A stretch of DNA of 64,000 bases, from assembly GCF_000265245.1 (NCBI RefSeq), contig NZ_AJKS02000006.1, positions 151,067-215,066 of the forward strand, given 5' to 3'. Under the pieces are notes generated by a model. The model was not told the DNA's origin and did no database searches. It saw only the letters and a program-made list of their open reading frames with translations. This document shows positions 8,416 to 18,303 of this stretch, piece after piece. How positions within the stretch are numbered: position 1 is the stretch's first letter; each line of letters opens with the position of its first letter. A program made the translations under genes and the position numbers. This DNA is from Halomonas smyrnensis AAD6. Lineage in GTDB: Bacteria > Pseudomonadota > Gammaproteobacteria > Pseudomonadales > Halomonadaceae.

Positions 8416-9180
8416 ATGACCGAACCGCTGCCCATCCTCCATCACGACGAGCACCTGGTCGCCGTGCACAAGCCGGCCGGGCTGCTGGTGCATCGCAGCG
8501 CCCTGGCCCGGGGCGAGCGCCATTTCCTGCTGCAGACCCTGCGCGACCAGCTGGGCCAGCGGGTCTATCCGGTGCACCGCCTGGACCGCCCCACCTCGGG
8601 GCTGATGGTGTTCGCGCTGTCGCCCGAGGTCGCCCGCCGCCTGAGCGAGGACTTCGAGCAGCATCGCGTGGCCAAGCGCTACCTGGCCGTGGTGCGCGGC
8701 ACTGGCCCGGAGGCCGAGCGCCTGGAGTACGCCCTGCGCGAGGAGGACGGCCGCCGCCCCAAGGCCGAGATGCCGGCCATGGAGGCCGTCACCGAGGTGC
8801 GGCGCCTGGACAGCGTCGAGCTGCCGGTGCGGGTCGATCGCTACCCCACCAGCCGCTACTCGCTGATGGAGGCGCGCCCGCTGACCGGGCGGCGCCATCA
8901 GATCCGTCGCCACCTGTCCCAGCGCGGCTACCCGATCATCGGCGACGCCAAGCACGGCAAGGGCGTGCACAACCGCTTCTTCGCCGACCGACTCGACTGC
9001 CCGCGGCTGCTGCTGGCCGCCGTGGGCCTGAGCCTCGACCACCCGGTGGACGGCCGGCGCCTGGACCTGGGCTGCGCCCTGGATGCGCCCATGACCGCGC
9101 TGTTCCGGCGCTTCGGCTGGGCGGGCCACCTGCCCACCAACCGCCGCGCCCCTTCCGCCGAGCCATGTGAACTGCCATGA
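8416..9180 (+). CDS. truC: tRNA pseudouridine(65) synthase TruC
   Basis: Encodes 254 residues of the RluA/RsuA pseudouridine synthase family. The catalytic motif YPVHRLDRPTSGLMV carries the essential Asp near residue 55. RPLTGRRHQIRRHLSQRGYPIIGDAKHG is the usual second motif. The N-terminal PILHHDEHLVAVHKPAGLLVHRS matches TruC closely, and it lacks the S4 domain of RluC/RluD. TruC converts U65 of certain tRNAs to pseudouridine. I chose the ATG at 8416 because homology starts there; the open frame upstream overlaps the sirtuin gene. Its stop overlaps the start of tcdA (ATGA), so the two are translationally coupled. Confidence 0.92.
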   Translation: MTEPLPILHHDEHLVAVHKPAGLLVHRSALARGERHFLLQTLRDQLGQRVYPVHRLDRPTSGLMVFALSPEVARRLSEDFEQHRVAKRYLAVVRGTGPEAERLEYALREEDGRRPKAEMPAMEAVTEVRRLDSVELPVRVDRYPTSRYSLMEARPLTGRRHQIRRHLSQRGYPIIGDAKHGKGVHNRFFADRLDCPRLLLAAVGLSLDHPVDGRRLDLGCALDAPMTALFRRFGWAGHLPTNRRAPSAEPCELP

Positions 9181-10001
9181 ACGATTTCCCGAGCCCCGCC
9201 TCCCTCGAGACCGACGACCACGAGCTTCGCTTCGGCGGCATCCGCCGCCTCTACGGCGCCCGCGCCCTGGAGCGCTTCCGCCACGCCCACGTGGCGGTGA
9301 TCGGCGTCGGCGGCGTCGGCAGCTGGGCCGTGGAGGCCCTGGCCCGCTCCGGCATCGGCAAGCTGACGCTGATCGACCTCGACGACGTCTGCGTGTCCAA
9401 CGTCAACCGGCAGCTGCACGCCCTGGACGGCACCGTCGGCCGGCCCAAGGTCGAGGTGCTGGCCGAGCGCTGCCGGGCCATCCAGCCCGGCATCGAGGTG
9501 GTGGCGGACACCGCCTTCGTGACCCCGACCAACCTGGCCGAGCGGCTGCCCGAGGACCTGGACCACGTGATCGACGCCATCGACAGCGTGGTGGCCAAGG
9601 CGGCGCTGATCGCCTGGTGCAAGCGCCGCAAGCTGCCGATCACCGTGACCGGCGCGGCGGGCGGCCAGACCGACCCGACCCGCATCCGGGTGGCCGACCT
9701 GACGCGCACCGAGCACGACCCGCTACTGGCCAAGGTACGCTCGCGGCTGCGGCGCGACCACGGCTTCTCGCGCAACCCGAAGCGACGCTTCTCGGTGGAG
9801 TGCGTCTACTCCGACGAGCAGCTCGTCTATCCCGGCGCCGACGGCGAGGTCTGCCACGCCAAGCCCGCCGCCGGCGAGGCCACCCGCCTCGACTGCGCCT
9901 CGGGCTTCGGCGCGGCGACCTTCGTCACCGGCAGTTTCGGCTTCGTGGCCGCCTCGCGCACCCTGGCGCGGCTGGCCCGCGACGCCGCCTCATCCCGCTG
10001 A
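9177..10001 (+). CDS. tcdA: tRNA threonylcarbamoyladenosine dehydratase TcdA
   Basis: Encodes 274 residues of the ThiF/MoeB/E1 superfamily. VIGVGGVGSWAVEALARSGI (about residues 41-60) is the ATP-binding loop, DLDDVCVSNVNRQLHA the adenylation segment, and VIDAIDSVVAKAALI follows. TcdA (CsdL) uses ATP to cyclise t6A37 to ct6A37 in tRNA. It overlaps truC by 4 bp (ATGA), grouping two tRNA-modification enzymes in one unit. The CsdA/CsdE sulfur-relay partners seen beside it in E. coli are not in this window. Confidence 0.93.
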   Translation: MNDFPSPASLETDDHELRFGGIRRLYGARALERFRHAHVAVIGVGGVGSWAVEALARSGIGKLTLIDLDDVCVSNVNRQLHALDGTVGRPKVEVLAERCRAIQPGIEVVADTAFVTPTNLAERLPEDLDHVIDAIDSVVAKAALIAWCKRRKLPITVTGAAGGQTDPTRIRVADLTRTEHDPLLAKVRSRLRRDHGFSRNPKRRFSVECVYSDEQLVYPGADGEVCHAKPAAGEATRLDCASGFGAATFVTGSFGFVAASRTLARLARDAASSR

Positions 10002-10018
10002 ATTCCCTGGAGAGACTC

Positions 10019-10246
10019 ATGGACGTTTCGCATCCCGTGCCCGGCATCTACCGCCACTACAAGGGTCCGCTCTACGAGGTGATCGGCGTGGCCCGTCACA
10101 GCGAGACCGAGGAGACGCTGGTGACCTACCGCGCGCTCTACGGCGAGTACGGCCTGTGGGTGCGCCCGCTGGGCATGTTCATGGAGACGGTCGAGGTGGA
10201 CGGGGAAGTGACGCCGCGCTTCGCGCTGGAGAAGGCCTTCTCCTGA
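10019..10246 (+). CDS. DUF1653 domain protein
   Basis: Encodes 75 residues, the whole DUF1653 fold. It starts with PGIYRHYKGPLYEVIGVARHSET and has the hallmark VTYRALYGEYGLWVRPLGMF. The function is unknown; the domain is widespread and often stands alone as a small soluble protein. Start is the ATG at 10019, with TGGAGAG 5 bases upstream. It lies 17 bp after tcdA and is probably the last gene of the truC-tcdA unit, ending at the strong hairpin at 10265. Confidence 0.88.
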   Translation: MDVSHPVPGIYRHYKGPLYEVIGVARHSETEETLVTYRALYGEYGLWVRPLGMFMETVEVDGEVTPRFALEKAFS

Positions 10247-10264
10247 GCCCGGCCAGGCTCACGC

Positions 10265-10306
10265 CGAACGCAAGAAGGCGCCCCGTGGGGCGCCTTCTTT
10301 GCGTTC
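10265..10306. terminator. Bidirectional terminator between DUF1653 and bfr
   Basis: A long inverted repeat has its core stem at 10272-10284 with 10287-10299 (AAGAAGGCGCCCC and its complement). Outer pairs extend to 10265 and 10306. The T-rich right arm (CTTCTTT) suits the plus strand, and the mirrored A-rich left arm gives Ts on the minus strand. It sits between convergent genes. Confidence 0.85.
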
Positions 10307-10328
10307 GCTCGATGAACGGAGCGAGAGA

Positions 10329-10805
10329 TTATTCCGCGTCGTGCATCTGCTTCTGCAGGTAGTTCTCGATGCCGACCTTGTCGATCAGCGAGAGCTCGGT
10401 CTCGAGCTTGTCGATGTGCTCTTCCTCGTCGGCGAGGATGTCGCGCAGCAGATCGCGGGTGACGTAGTCCTGCACCGACTCGCAGTAGGCGATCGCCTCG
10501 ATGTAGTCCTTGCGGCCCTGGTGCTCGAGCTTGAGGTCGCACTCGAGCATTTCCCTGGTGTCCTCGCCGATCAGCAGCTTGCCGTAGTCCTGCAGATTGG
10601 GCACGCCCTCGAGGAACAGGATCCGCTCGATCAGCTTGTCGGCGTGCTTCATCTCCTCGATGGATTCTTCGTACTCGAACTTGCCGAGCGCCGCCAGTCC
10701 CCAGTCCTGGTACATCTTGGCGTGCAGGTAGTACTGGTTGATCGCCACCAGCTCATTGCCGAGCGCGGTATTGAGGTATTCGAGAACCTTCTTGTCGCCT
10801 TTCAT
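10329..10805 (-). CDS. bfr: Bacterioferritin
   Basis: Encodes 158 residues, identical in length to E. coli Bfr. All ferroxidase ligands are at their standard positions: Glu18, Glu51, His54, Glu94, Glu127 and His130. Met52, the axial haem ligand at the subunit interface, is also present, so this is a haem-binding bacterioferritin that can form the 24-mer iron store. AGGTGG lies 5-8 bases before the ATG. bfd, encoding the ferredoxin that reduces the haem to release iron, lies upstream on the same strand. A weak Fur-like 15-mer at 10943-10957 lies between the two. Confidence 0.96.
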   Translation of the reverse strand: MKGDKKVLEYLNTALGNELVAINQYYLHAKMYQDWGLAALGKFEYEESIEEMKHADKLIERILFLEGVPNLQDYGKLLIGEDTREMLECDLKLEHQGRKDYIEAIAYCESVQDYVTRDLLRDILADEEEHIDKLETELSLIDKVGIENYLQKQMHDAE

Positions 10806-10957
10806 GACACCACCTCATTGCTGTCGTCGGGGTCGTCCTTCAGCTTGGCACGCGCGTCATCGCACCGCCACAGGTGACGGACAGTCTAGGTGATATCGGG
10901 AAAAACTCAAATAAATCAGAACGTTGAAAACGCCAAGAGAAACGATAGCGATTGCCA

Positions 10958-11164
10958 TCAAACGGCGTAGGCGAGCCCTTCGGTGGCCATGCTCATCGCT
11001 TCCTTGATCGTCTCGCGGGTGATGGCCTTGCCCATGCAGGCGCACTTGCCGCACTGGGTGCCGCAACCCGTCTCGCGCTGGACCTCGCGCCAGCTGCGCG
11101 CGCCCTCTTCCACACTGCGGCGGATCGCCTTGTCACTCACACCCTTGCACAGACATACGTACAT
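10958..11164 (-). CDS. bfd: Bacterioferritin-associated ferredoxin Bfd
   Basis: Encodes 68 residues of the BFD-like [2Fe-2S] fold. Cluster cysteines are Cys4 and Cys6 in MYVCLCKGVSD, and Cys38 and Cys41 in GTQCGKCAC. Cys34 and Cys43 are additional. Bfd docks on bacterioferritin and passes electrons to its haem so that stored iron is mobilised. It lies upstream of bfr in the same direction with a 152-bp gap. The upstream region carries a good Fur-like site (11194-11208), consistent with induction when iron is scarce. Confidence 0.95.
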   Translation of the reverse strand: MYVCLCKGVSDKAIRRSVEEGARSWREVQRETGCGTQCGKCACMGKAITRETIKEAMSMATEGLAYAV

Positions 11165-11193
11165 ACATCACCTCGCGTCGATCATGACTCGAA

Positions 11194-11208
11194 TGTAAAT
11201 GATTCGCA
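11194..11208 (-). promoter_or_regulatory. Fur-box-like site upstream of bfd
   Basis: Read on the minus strand, TGCGAATCATTTACA matches 10 of 14 informative positions of the 7-1-7 Fur consensus TGATAATnATTATCA. The core AATCATTTACATT resembles proven sites. It lies 30 bp upstream of the bfd start, where a repressor would block transcription. A second 10-of-14 match at 10943-10957 sits between bfd and bfr and is weaker evidence. Confidence 0.55.
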
Positions 11209-11264
11209 TGGGCTATCGCAAGCATAGAGGATGACGATTCTCACCCGAGTCGTCTCAGGTGACG

Positions 11265-11738
11265 TCAGCGCCGCCCCGGGAGCACCACCAGCCGGGTGCC
11301 GGACGCCAGGTCCGACCAGCTGCGCCGTTCGCCGTCGAACAGCACCCAGAGGTGGCCGAGCCCCAGCGGCAGCCAGCCGAGCGCGCCGACCAGGCAGCGC
11401 ACCAGGCTCTGGCGGCGGCCGATGGCGTGGCCGTCGAGGGTCTGCACCCGCAGCCGCCAGGCCTGCATGCCCAGCGTCATGCCGCCGCGGGTCCAGAAGT
11501 AGGTGAAGAAGGCCAGCGCGGCGATCGCCAGCAGGACGCGCAGCGACCACACCTGGCCGGCGCCGAGCCCGATCCGTTCCGGGGGAATGCCCCACAGCAG
11601 GCGGCTGACCGCCACGTGGGCGGCACCGATCACGATCCACAGCGCCAACACCAGCAGCGCATCGTAGAGCATGGCGCCGAGCCGCCGGCCGAGGCCGGCG
11701 GGCCAGACATCGTCGAGGCGATCGAAGCGGCGCGACAT
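11265..11738 (-). CDS. RDD family membrane protein
   Basis: Encodes 157 residues. It starts with the RDD signature pattern (AGLGRRLGAMLYDALLVLALW), followed by two further hydrophobic segments (VLLAIAALAFFTYFWTRGG and the run after GWLPLGLGHLW). The conserved late motif WRLRVQTLDGHAIGRRQSLVR is present. RDD proteins are small membrane proteins; some act as cation/proton antiporters in halophiles, but most have no assigned role. The gene begins 12 bp after lptG on the same strand, so it probably belongs to the lptF-lptG transcript. Confidence 0.85.
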   Translation of the reverse strand: MSRRFDRLDDVWPAGLGRRLGAMLYDALLVLALWIVIGAAHVAVSRLLWGIPPERIGLGAGQVWSLRVLLAIAALAFFTYFWTRGGMTLGMQAWRLRVQTLDGHAIGRRQSLVRCLVGALGWLPLGLGHLWVLFDGERRSWSDLASGTRLVVLPGRR

Positions 11739-11750
11739 GGGGCCTCCGGA

Positions 11751-12815
11751 TCAGCCGGTGCGGCGCAGCAGGTAGAGGCCCAGGCCGGCGCAGAGCAGCG
11801 TCGGCACCAGCACGGCCCAGGCCGGGGAGAAGCCGAACAGCGTGGAGGCCGGGCCCAGCAGGTCCTGCAGGTACTTGAACACCAGCCCGGTGACCACGCC
11901 GTAGAACACCCGGGTGCCGGCGGCCACGGTGCGCAGCGGGCCGAACACGAACGACGCCGCCACCAGCACCAGCGAGGCCATGGTCAGCGGCATCAGCATC
12001 TTCTGCCAGAAGTAGATCAGCGGCTGGGTGGCGTCCTGCCCCTGCGACTGCAGATCACGGGCGTAGGCCCACAGCTCGCTGGGCGCCTGGGTCTCCACGT
12101 CGCGCAGCAGGCGGTCGAGGGACTGGGGCGTCAGGTCGGTCTCCCAGGCCCGGGTCGCCTGGTGGGAGGTCTCGGTGCGGCCGTCGACGAAGCGGGTCTC
12201 GTCGACGTCCTGGAGCTCCCAGCCGTCGCCCTGCCACACCGCCCGGCGGGCGCTGAGCGCCTCGCGCAGCCGCTGGCCCTCGAAGCGGTAGCGGGTCAGG
12301 TCCAGCACCACCTCGTCGGCGCGGATCGCCCCGAAGCGGTAGAAGTCGTCGCCCTCGCGCTGCCAGCCGCCGCTCTCGGTCAGCACCGCGCCCTCGCCCT
12401 GCATCTGCTCGAGGCGCCAGGCGCTGGCGAACTGCTCGGTCCTGGGGCTGACGAACTCGGCGACGAACAGCACCACCGCGATCACCAGGATGATCGGCTT
12501 CATCACCCCCCACAGGATACGCACCAGCGAACGCCCGGACGCGCGCATCACGGTGAGCTCGTTGCTCGAGGCCATGCCGCCGAGCCCGATCAGTGCACCG
12601 ATCAGCACCCCCACCGGGGCGTACTGATAGAAGCGCCAGGGCAGCCGGAAGACCAGGTAGAAGAGCACCTGCAGGGCGCCGTAGTCGCCCTCCACGTCGC
12701 CCAGGTCGTTGATGTAGGTGATCACCAAGTCGAGGCCCAGCAGCACCACCTGCACCACCAGGATCGCGCCGAGGATCTGGCGGGCGATGTAACGATCGAG
12801 ACGGTCGGCGATCAT
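11751..12815 (-). CDS. lptG: LPS export ABC transporter permease LptG
   Basis: Encodes 354 residues of the YjgP/YjgQ family. The N-terminal part has transmembrane helices 1-3 with the coupling segment MASSNELTVMRASGRS, which contacts the LptB ATPase. A central periplasmic beta-jellyroll follows (about residues 130-260, including YRFEGQRL and the RFVDGRTE region), then three C-terminal helices. With LptF and LptB it extracts lipopolysaccharide from the inner membrane and feeds the LptA bridge. The start ATG (12813-12815) overlaps the lptF stop (ATGA), as in other gammaproteobacteria. Confidence 0.95.
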   Translation of the reverse strand: MIADRLDRYIARQILGAILVVQVVLLGLDLVITYINDLGDVEGDYGALQVLFYLVFRLPWRFYQYAPVGVLIGALIGLGGMASSNELTVMRASGRSLVRILWGVMKPIILVIAVVLFVAEFVSPRTEQFASAWRLEQMQGEGAVLTESGGWQREGDDFYRFGAIRADEVVLDLTRYRFEGQRLREALSARRAVWQGDGWELQDVDETRFVDGRTETSHQATRAWETDLTPQSLDRLLRDVETQAPSELWAYARDLQSQGQDATQPLIYFWQKMLMPLTMASLVLVAASFVFGPLRTVAAGTRVFYGVVTGLVFKYLQDLLGPASTLFGFSPAWAVLVPTLLCAGLGLYLLRRTG

Positions 12816-13894
12816 CCGCTCACTCCCTTGCGTTGCGCCTGCAGCGTCATCACCAGGCCGATGGCCAGGAAGGCGCCGTGGATCGGCCACATGCCGAGCC
12901 AGGCCGGCCAGCCGCCGCGACCGATGGCATCCAGCGACGCCAGCAGCAGGCTCAGGTAGGCCACGTAGAGGAAGATCGCCGGCAGCAGCTTGGCGAAGCG
13001 CCCCTGGCGCGGATTGACCCGCGACAGCGGCATCGCCATCAGGGTCAGGATGAAGACCATCAGCGGCAGCCCCAGGCGCCACTGCAGCTGGGCCGCGGCG
13101 GGCAGCGAGTCGGCGGCGAACAGCGCCGGGGTGGAGGCGAACTCGGGCTCGTCGAGGTCGAGGCTTTGCTCGTCCCGAGACAGCCGCACCGCGTAGGTGC
13201 CGAACTCCAGCCGCTCGGCCTGGGCCCGGCCGGGATCGACGCTGTAGCGCTCGCCGTCGGTCAGCACCAGATAGCGGCTGCCGGTGTCCTCGTCGACGGC
13301 CTGGTAGCCGCCGGTGGCGCGGGTCACCACGGTGCCGGGGGTTCCGTCGGAGCGGCGCTGGCGCTCGCTGATGAAGACCTCGTCCATGCGGCTCTCGTCA
13401 TCGGTCAGCGCCTCGGTATAGGCGGTGCGGCCGTCGCCGAAGTCCTGGAAACGCCCCGGATTCAGCACCGAGAAGTCCAGCTGGCTGCGCTGCTTCTCGA
13501 GCATCACCTCGTTGTGCAGCGCGCCGGCCGGGCTCAGCCACAGGCTGCACAGCCCCACCATCACCGCCACCACGGTGGCCGGTATCAGGCTCACCTGCAG
13601 CAGCTTGTTGGGACTGGTGCCGCAGGCCACCAGCACGGTGATCTCGCTGTTCAGGTAGAGCTGACCATAGGCCAGCAGGATGCCGAGAAAGAAGGCCAGC
13701 GGCAGGATCAGTTCGAGGAAGCCCGGCAGGTGGAACAGCATCAGGGTGCCGAGGATGTTCAGCGGGATCTCGCCGTCCGCCGCGTTGGCGAAGTAGCGGA
13801 TGAAGCGGCTGCCCATGATCACCAGCAGCAGCACCCCGGCCACGGCGGCCATGGTCTGCAGGATCTCGCGGGTCAGATAGCGGAATATGATCAA
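12812..13894 (-). CDS. lptF: LPS export ABC transporter permease LptF
   Basis: Encodes 360 residues; E. coli LptF has 366. The N-terminus LIIFRYLTREILQ aligns with the E. coli start. LYLNSEITVLVACGTSPNKLL is the LptB-coupling segment, a periplasmic jellyroll occupies the middle, and SRVNPRQGRFAKLLPAIFLY precedes the last helices. I chose the TTG at 13892-13894 because GGGAG lies 7 bases upstream and homology begins exactly there; the open frame further upstream (to 14080) encodes an unconserved extension. The gene is divergent from pepA, the usual arrangement, and is coupled to lptG by a 4-bp overlap. Confidence 0.94.
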   Translation of the reverse strand: MIIFRYLTREILQTMAAVAGVLLLVIMGSRFIRYFANAADGEIPLNILGTLMLFHLPGFLELILPLAFFLGILLAYGQLYLNSEITVLVACGTSPNKLLQVSLIPATVVAVMVGLCSLWLSPAGALHNEVMLEKQRSQLDFSVLNPGRFQDFGDGRTAYTEALTDDESRMDEVFISERQRRSDGTPGTVVTRATGGYQAVDEDTGSRYLVLTDGERYSVDPGRAQAERLEFGTYAVRLSRDEQSLDLDEPEFASTPALFAADSLPAAAQLQWRLGLPLMVFILTLMAMPLSRVNPRQGRFAKLLPAIFLYVAYLSLLLASLDAIGRGGWPAWLGMWPIHGAFLAIGLVMTLQAQRKGVSG

Positions 13895-14078
13895 GGTTGT
13901 CTCCCGGTCCGGGGCCGTCCGGCCCGGCCCTCTTCCATGCAATGAGACGCGGGCCCGGGGGAGTGTCGGGCGCCACAGATCGGTGTGAAGTCCGGCAGGC
14001 TCCTGGGGTACACTGGGACGACTCGGCAATATGCCGGCATTATCCAGAATCCCCCACCGCTTGTCTTGTGGAGACACC

Positions 14079-15602
<1,524 letters not shown>

Positions 15603-15610
15603 GCGCCGCC

Positions 15611-15650
15611 GCCACGCCCGGGCTTGTCTTTTGGGCGTGGCGATCTTTTC
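15611..15650 (+). terminator. Probable terminator after pepA
   Basis: A 9-bp stem, GCCACGCCC (15611-15619) with GGGCGTGGC (15633-15641), encloses a 13-nt loop and is followed by GATCTTTTC. It ends 9 bp after the pepA stop. It suggests that the aminotransferase and later genes have their own promoter. Confidence 0.6.
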
Positions 15651-15752
15651 ATGTGAATGTCGACATTCCTTGACCGGGCGGCCTCCCGCCCGGTCACCCT
15701 GTTCAGCCTGCCGGGGCGCCGGCCGCGCCCCGAGAGAAGCGGAGACCAAGCC

Positions 15753-16853
15753 GTGTCCACCGAACGTTTTTCCATGCTGCCCACCGCCGATGCCACGGCG
15801 ACCCCGATCCGTGAGGAGATCCTGAGCGACCCCGGCTTCGGGCGCTACTTCACCGATCACATGGCCCATGTCCGCTGGACCGTCGACGCCGGCTGGCACG
15901 GCCATGAGGTACGCCCCTACGGTCCGCTGACCCTGGACCCGGCCGCCGCGGTGCTGCACTACGGCCAGGAAATCTTCGAGGGCGTGAAGGCCTACCGCCA
16001 TGCCGACGGCTCGGTGTGGACCTTCCGCCCCGAGAAGAACGCCGAGCGCTTCCGTCGCAGCGCGCGTCGCCTGGCCCTGCCGGAGCTCTCCGACGAGGAC
16101 TTCATCGACTCGCTCAAGGGGCTGCTGGCCCAGGACCACGACTGGGTGCCGACCCCCGCCAGCGAGGCCGACGAATCGAGCCTCTACCTGCGCCCGTTCA
16201 TGATCGCCAGCGAGACCTTCCTCGGCGTGCGCCCGTCCCACGAGGTCGACTACTACGTCATCGCCTCGCCGGCCGCGGCCTACTTCAAGGGCGGCATCAA
16301 GCCGGTGTCGATCTGGCTGTCCTCGCACTACAAGCGCGCCGCCCCCGGCGGTACCGGCTTCGCCAAGTGCGGCGGCAACTACGCCGCCTCCCTGGCCGCC
16401 CAGAAGGAAGCCGCCGACCACGAGTGCAGCCAGGTCGCCTTCCTCGACGCCGCCGAGAACAAGTGGATCGAGGAGCTGGGCGGCATGAACCTGTTCTTCG
16501 TCTACCGCGACGGCCGCATCGTCACCCCGCGCCTGACCGACACCATCCTCGAGGGCGTGACCCGCGACTCGGTGCTGACCCTGGCGCGCGACGAGGGCCT
16601 GACCCCGGAAGAGCGCCCGATCAGCATCGACGAGTGGCGCGAGGGCGCGGCCAGCGGCGAGATCGTCGAGGTCTTCGCCTGCGGCACCGCCGCCGTGATC
16701 ACCCCGGTGGGCGAGCTGGTGACCGAGGACGACACCATCCGCCTGACCGCCGAGGGCGACAACGAGATCGCCAAGCGCCTGCGCACCCGCCTGCTGGACC
16801 TGCAGTACGGCCGCAGCGAGGACAAGTACGGCTGGCTGACCCGCCTGGTGTAA
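15753..16853 (+). CDS. ilvE: Branched-chain amino acid aminotransferase (fold IV PLP)
   Basis: Encodes 366 residues of the long bacterial/eukaryotic BCAT type, longer than the about 309-residue E. coli IlvE. FAKCGGNYAASLAAQ contains the PLP-binding Lys, and LHYGQEIFEGVKAYR and IEELGGMNLFFV are family motifs. FACGTAAVITPVG is the phosphate-binding loop. It interconverts Leu, Ile and Val with their 2-oxo acids using glutamate/2-oxoglutarate. I chose the GTG at 15753 (GGAGA 8 bases upstream) over the ATG at 15657, which adds 32 unconserved residues. It lies between pepA and holC, an unusual site for this gene. Confidence 0.9.
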   Translation: MSTERFSMLPTADATATPIREEILSDPGFGRYFTDHMAHVRWTVDAGWHGHEVRPYGPLTLDPAAAVLHYGQEIFEGVKAYRHADGSVWTFRPEKNAERFRRSARRLALPELSDEDFIDSLKGLLAQDHDWVPTPASEADESSLYLRPFMIASETFLGVRPSHEVDYYVIASPAAAYFKGGIKPVSIWLSSHYKRAAPGGTGFAKCGGNYAASLAAQKEAADHECSQVAFLDAAENKWIEELGGMNLFFVYRDGRIVTPRLTDTILEGVTRDSVLTLARDEGLTPEERPISIDEWREGAASGEIVEVFACGTAAVITPVGELVTEDDTIRLTAEGDNEIAKRLRTRLLDLQYGRSEDKYGWLTRLV

Positions 16854-16861
16854 GCCTCCCT

Positions 16862-16881
16862 CCCCGGGCCTTCGCCCGGGG
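16862..16881 (+). terminator. GC-rich hairpin between the aminotransferase and SDR genes
   Basis: CCCCGGGC (16862-16869) pairs with GCCCGGGG (16874-16881) around a CTTC loop. There is no T-run, so it may be a weak terminator, a Rho-related hairpin or a transcript-stabilising stem. Confidence 0.4.
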
Positions 16882-16910
16882 AATCCGCCCCTTCCCGCAG
16901 GAGACATCGC

Positions 16911-17651
16911 ATGAATCCCGTGATGCTGATCACCGGTGCCGGCCGCGGCATCGGCGCGGCCACCGCGCGGCTGGCGGCTCGCCGGGGGTATACGGTGGTG
17001 GTCAACTATCTGCGCGACCATCGGGCCGCCGAGGACGTGGTCGACGCCATCCGCGAGGCGGGCGGCCAGGCCATCGCCGTCCAGGCCGATGTCGCCAGCG
17101 AGGACGGCATCCGAGGGCTGTTCGCCGCCGTCGATGCCGAGCTTGGCCGCCTGGACGTGCTGGTCAACAACGCCGGCGTGGTGGACATCAACTGCCGCGT
17201 CGAGGACATGGACTTCGACCGCGTCGAGCGCATGATGCGCGTCAACGTCGCGGGGCCGATGATCTGTGCCCGGGAGGCGGTGAAACGCATGTCGACTCGC
17301 CGCGGCGGCAACGGCGGCGCCATCGTCAACGTGTCGTCGGTGGCCGCCCGCCTGGGCGGGCCCAACGAGTACGTCGATTACGCCGCGTCCAAGGGCGCCG
17401 TCGACAGCCTGACCCGCGGGCTGGCGCGCGAGGTCGCCGGCGAAGGCATTCGCGTCAACGCCGTTCGCCCCGGCGTGATCCGCACCACGATCCACGCCAG
17501 CGCCGACAATGCGGGCAAGGTCGACACCGCCGGCCAGCGCATCCCGCTGGGCCGCATCGGAGAGCCCGAAGAGATCGCCTCGGCCATCCTGTGGCTGATC
17601 GGCAGCGAGTTCTCCACCGGCTCGATCATCGACGTCGATGGCGGCGTGTAA
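16911..17651 (+). CDS. SDR family NAD(P)-dependent oxidoreductase
   Basis: Encodes 246 residues of the classical short-chain dehydrogenase family. The cofactor loop is TGAGRGIG (residues 8-15). NNAG follows at about 86, the catalytic Ser lies in VNVSSVAAR, and YxxxK is YAASK. The end STGSIIDVDGG is typical of FabG-like members. The basic residue after the second strand (NYLRDHRAAED) suggests NADP(H). The substrate is unknown; it could be a glucose-dehydrogenase-like or 3-oxoacyl reductase-like enzyme. Start is the ATG at 16911 with CAGGAGA 6 bases upstream. It lies 9 bp before holC in the same direction. Confidence 0.88.
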   Translation: MNPVMLITGAGRGIGAATARLAARRGYTVVVNYLRDHRAAEDVVDAIREAGGQAIAVQADVASEDGIRGLFAAVDAELGRLDVLVNNAGVVDINCRVEDMDFDRVERMMRVNVAGPMICAREAVKRMSTRRGGNGGAIVNVSSVAARLGGPNEYVDYAASKGAVDSLTRGLAREVAGEGIRVNAVRPGVIRTTIHASADNAGKVDTAGQRIPLGRIGEPEEIASAILWLIGSEFSTGSIIDVDGGV

Positions 17652-17660
17652 CGAGGAACC

Positions 17661-18104
17661 ATGACCCGCATCGATTTCTATATCCTCCCCGAGACCACCC
17701 TGGAAGCGCGGCTGGCGTTCGCCTGCCGGCTGGCCGAGACCATCGCCCGCAAGGGCTACCGGCTGCACCTGCACGCCGAGGACGAGGCCATGGCCCGGGA
17801 GCTGGACGACACCCTGTGGACCTTCCGGCCCGACGCCTATCTGCCCCACGCGCTGCTCGGCAGCGAGCAGGCCGACAGCGTGCCGGTGACCCTCGGCTGG
17901 CAGGAACCGCCGCCCGGCGACGCCGGCGTGCAGGCGATGCTCAACCTGCACCCGGAAATTCCCGAGTGGTTCTCGCGCTTCGAGCGGGTCGCCGAGATCA
18001 TCAACCAGCACCAGGCGGTGCTGACCGCCAAGCGACGATGCTGGCAGACCTACAAGAAGCGCGGCTACCCGGTCACGCCGCACCATCTGCGCGCCGGGGC
18101 CTGA
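17661..18104 (+). CDS. holC: DNA polymerase III chi subunit HolC
   Basis: Encodes 147 residues, the standard chi length. It begins TRIDFYILPETTLEARL and has the conserved chi segments RKGYRLHLHAEDE, LDDTLWTFRPDAYLPHAL and WFSRFERVAEII. Chi links the clamp loader, through psi, to single-stranded-DNA-binding protein and helps polymerase III displace primase. It normally lies between pepA and valS. Here the order is kept, but the aminotransferase and SDR genes intervene on the pepA side. A structured repeat lies in the gap before valS. Confidence 0.93.
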   Translation: MTRIDFYILPETTLEARLAFACRLAETIARKGYRLHLHAEDEAMARELDDTLWTFRPDAYLPHALLGSEQADSVPVTLGWQEPPPGDAGVQAMLNLHPEIPEWFSRFERVAEIINQHQAVLTAKRRCWQTYKKRGYPVTPHHLRAGA

Positions 18105-18142
18105 GTTCCGCCTCTTCTTGAGCCGCACCGTTCGGGGCTACA

Positions 18143-18236
18143 CCGTCGACAGGTCTCCGAGGGGCGCTATGAACCCTTCCCTGGGCGCTTCTTTGGCCAT
18201 CCATGGCCAAAAACCCCCTCTTCGACCTGTCCCCGG
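18143..18236. repeat. Structured repeat family, copy A (short form)
   Basis: This copy has an outer stem of 8 perfect pairs (18148-18155 with 18224-18231, GACAGGTC/GACCTGTC). Three further outer pairs follow after two mismatches, giving limits near 18143 and 18236. Inside are a 3x3 internal loop (TCC/TTC) and an inner stem GAGGGG/CCCCTC. The conserved core is GCGCTATGAACCC then CCCTGGGCGCT, and then an apical hairpin TTTGGCCAT-CC-ATGGCCAAA (18192-18211). The core matches copies B and C, but the apical loop is 6 nt instead of 87 nt. It lies between holC and valS. Confidence 0.85.
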
Positions 18237-18273
18237 CGCCCTTCACTACTCAGAGAAGCCCCTCTCCCGGCCC

Positions 18274-18303
18274 ATGACGCCGCCCGGCCCCTCGGGCTAT
18301 AAT
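18274..18303 (+). promoter_or_regulatory. Candidate sigma-70 promoter of valS
   Basis: A perfect -10 hexamer TATAAT at 18298-18303 is preceded by an 18-bp spacer and a -35-like ATGACG at 18274-18279. It lies 87 bp upstream of the valS ATG. It suggests that valS can be transcribed separately from holC. Confidence 0.6.
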
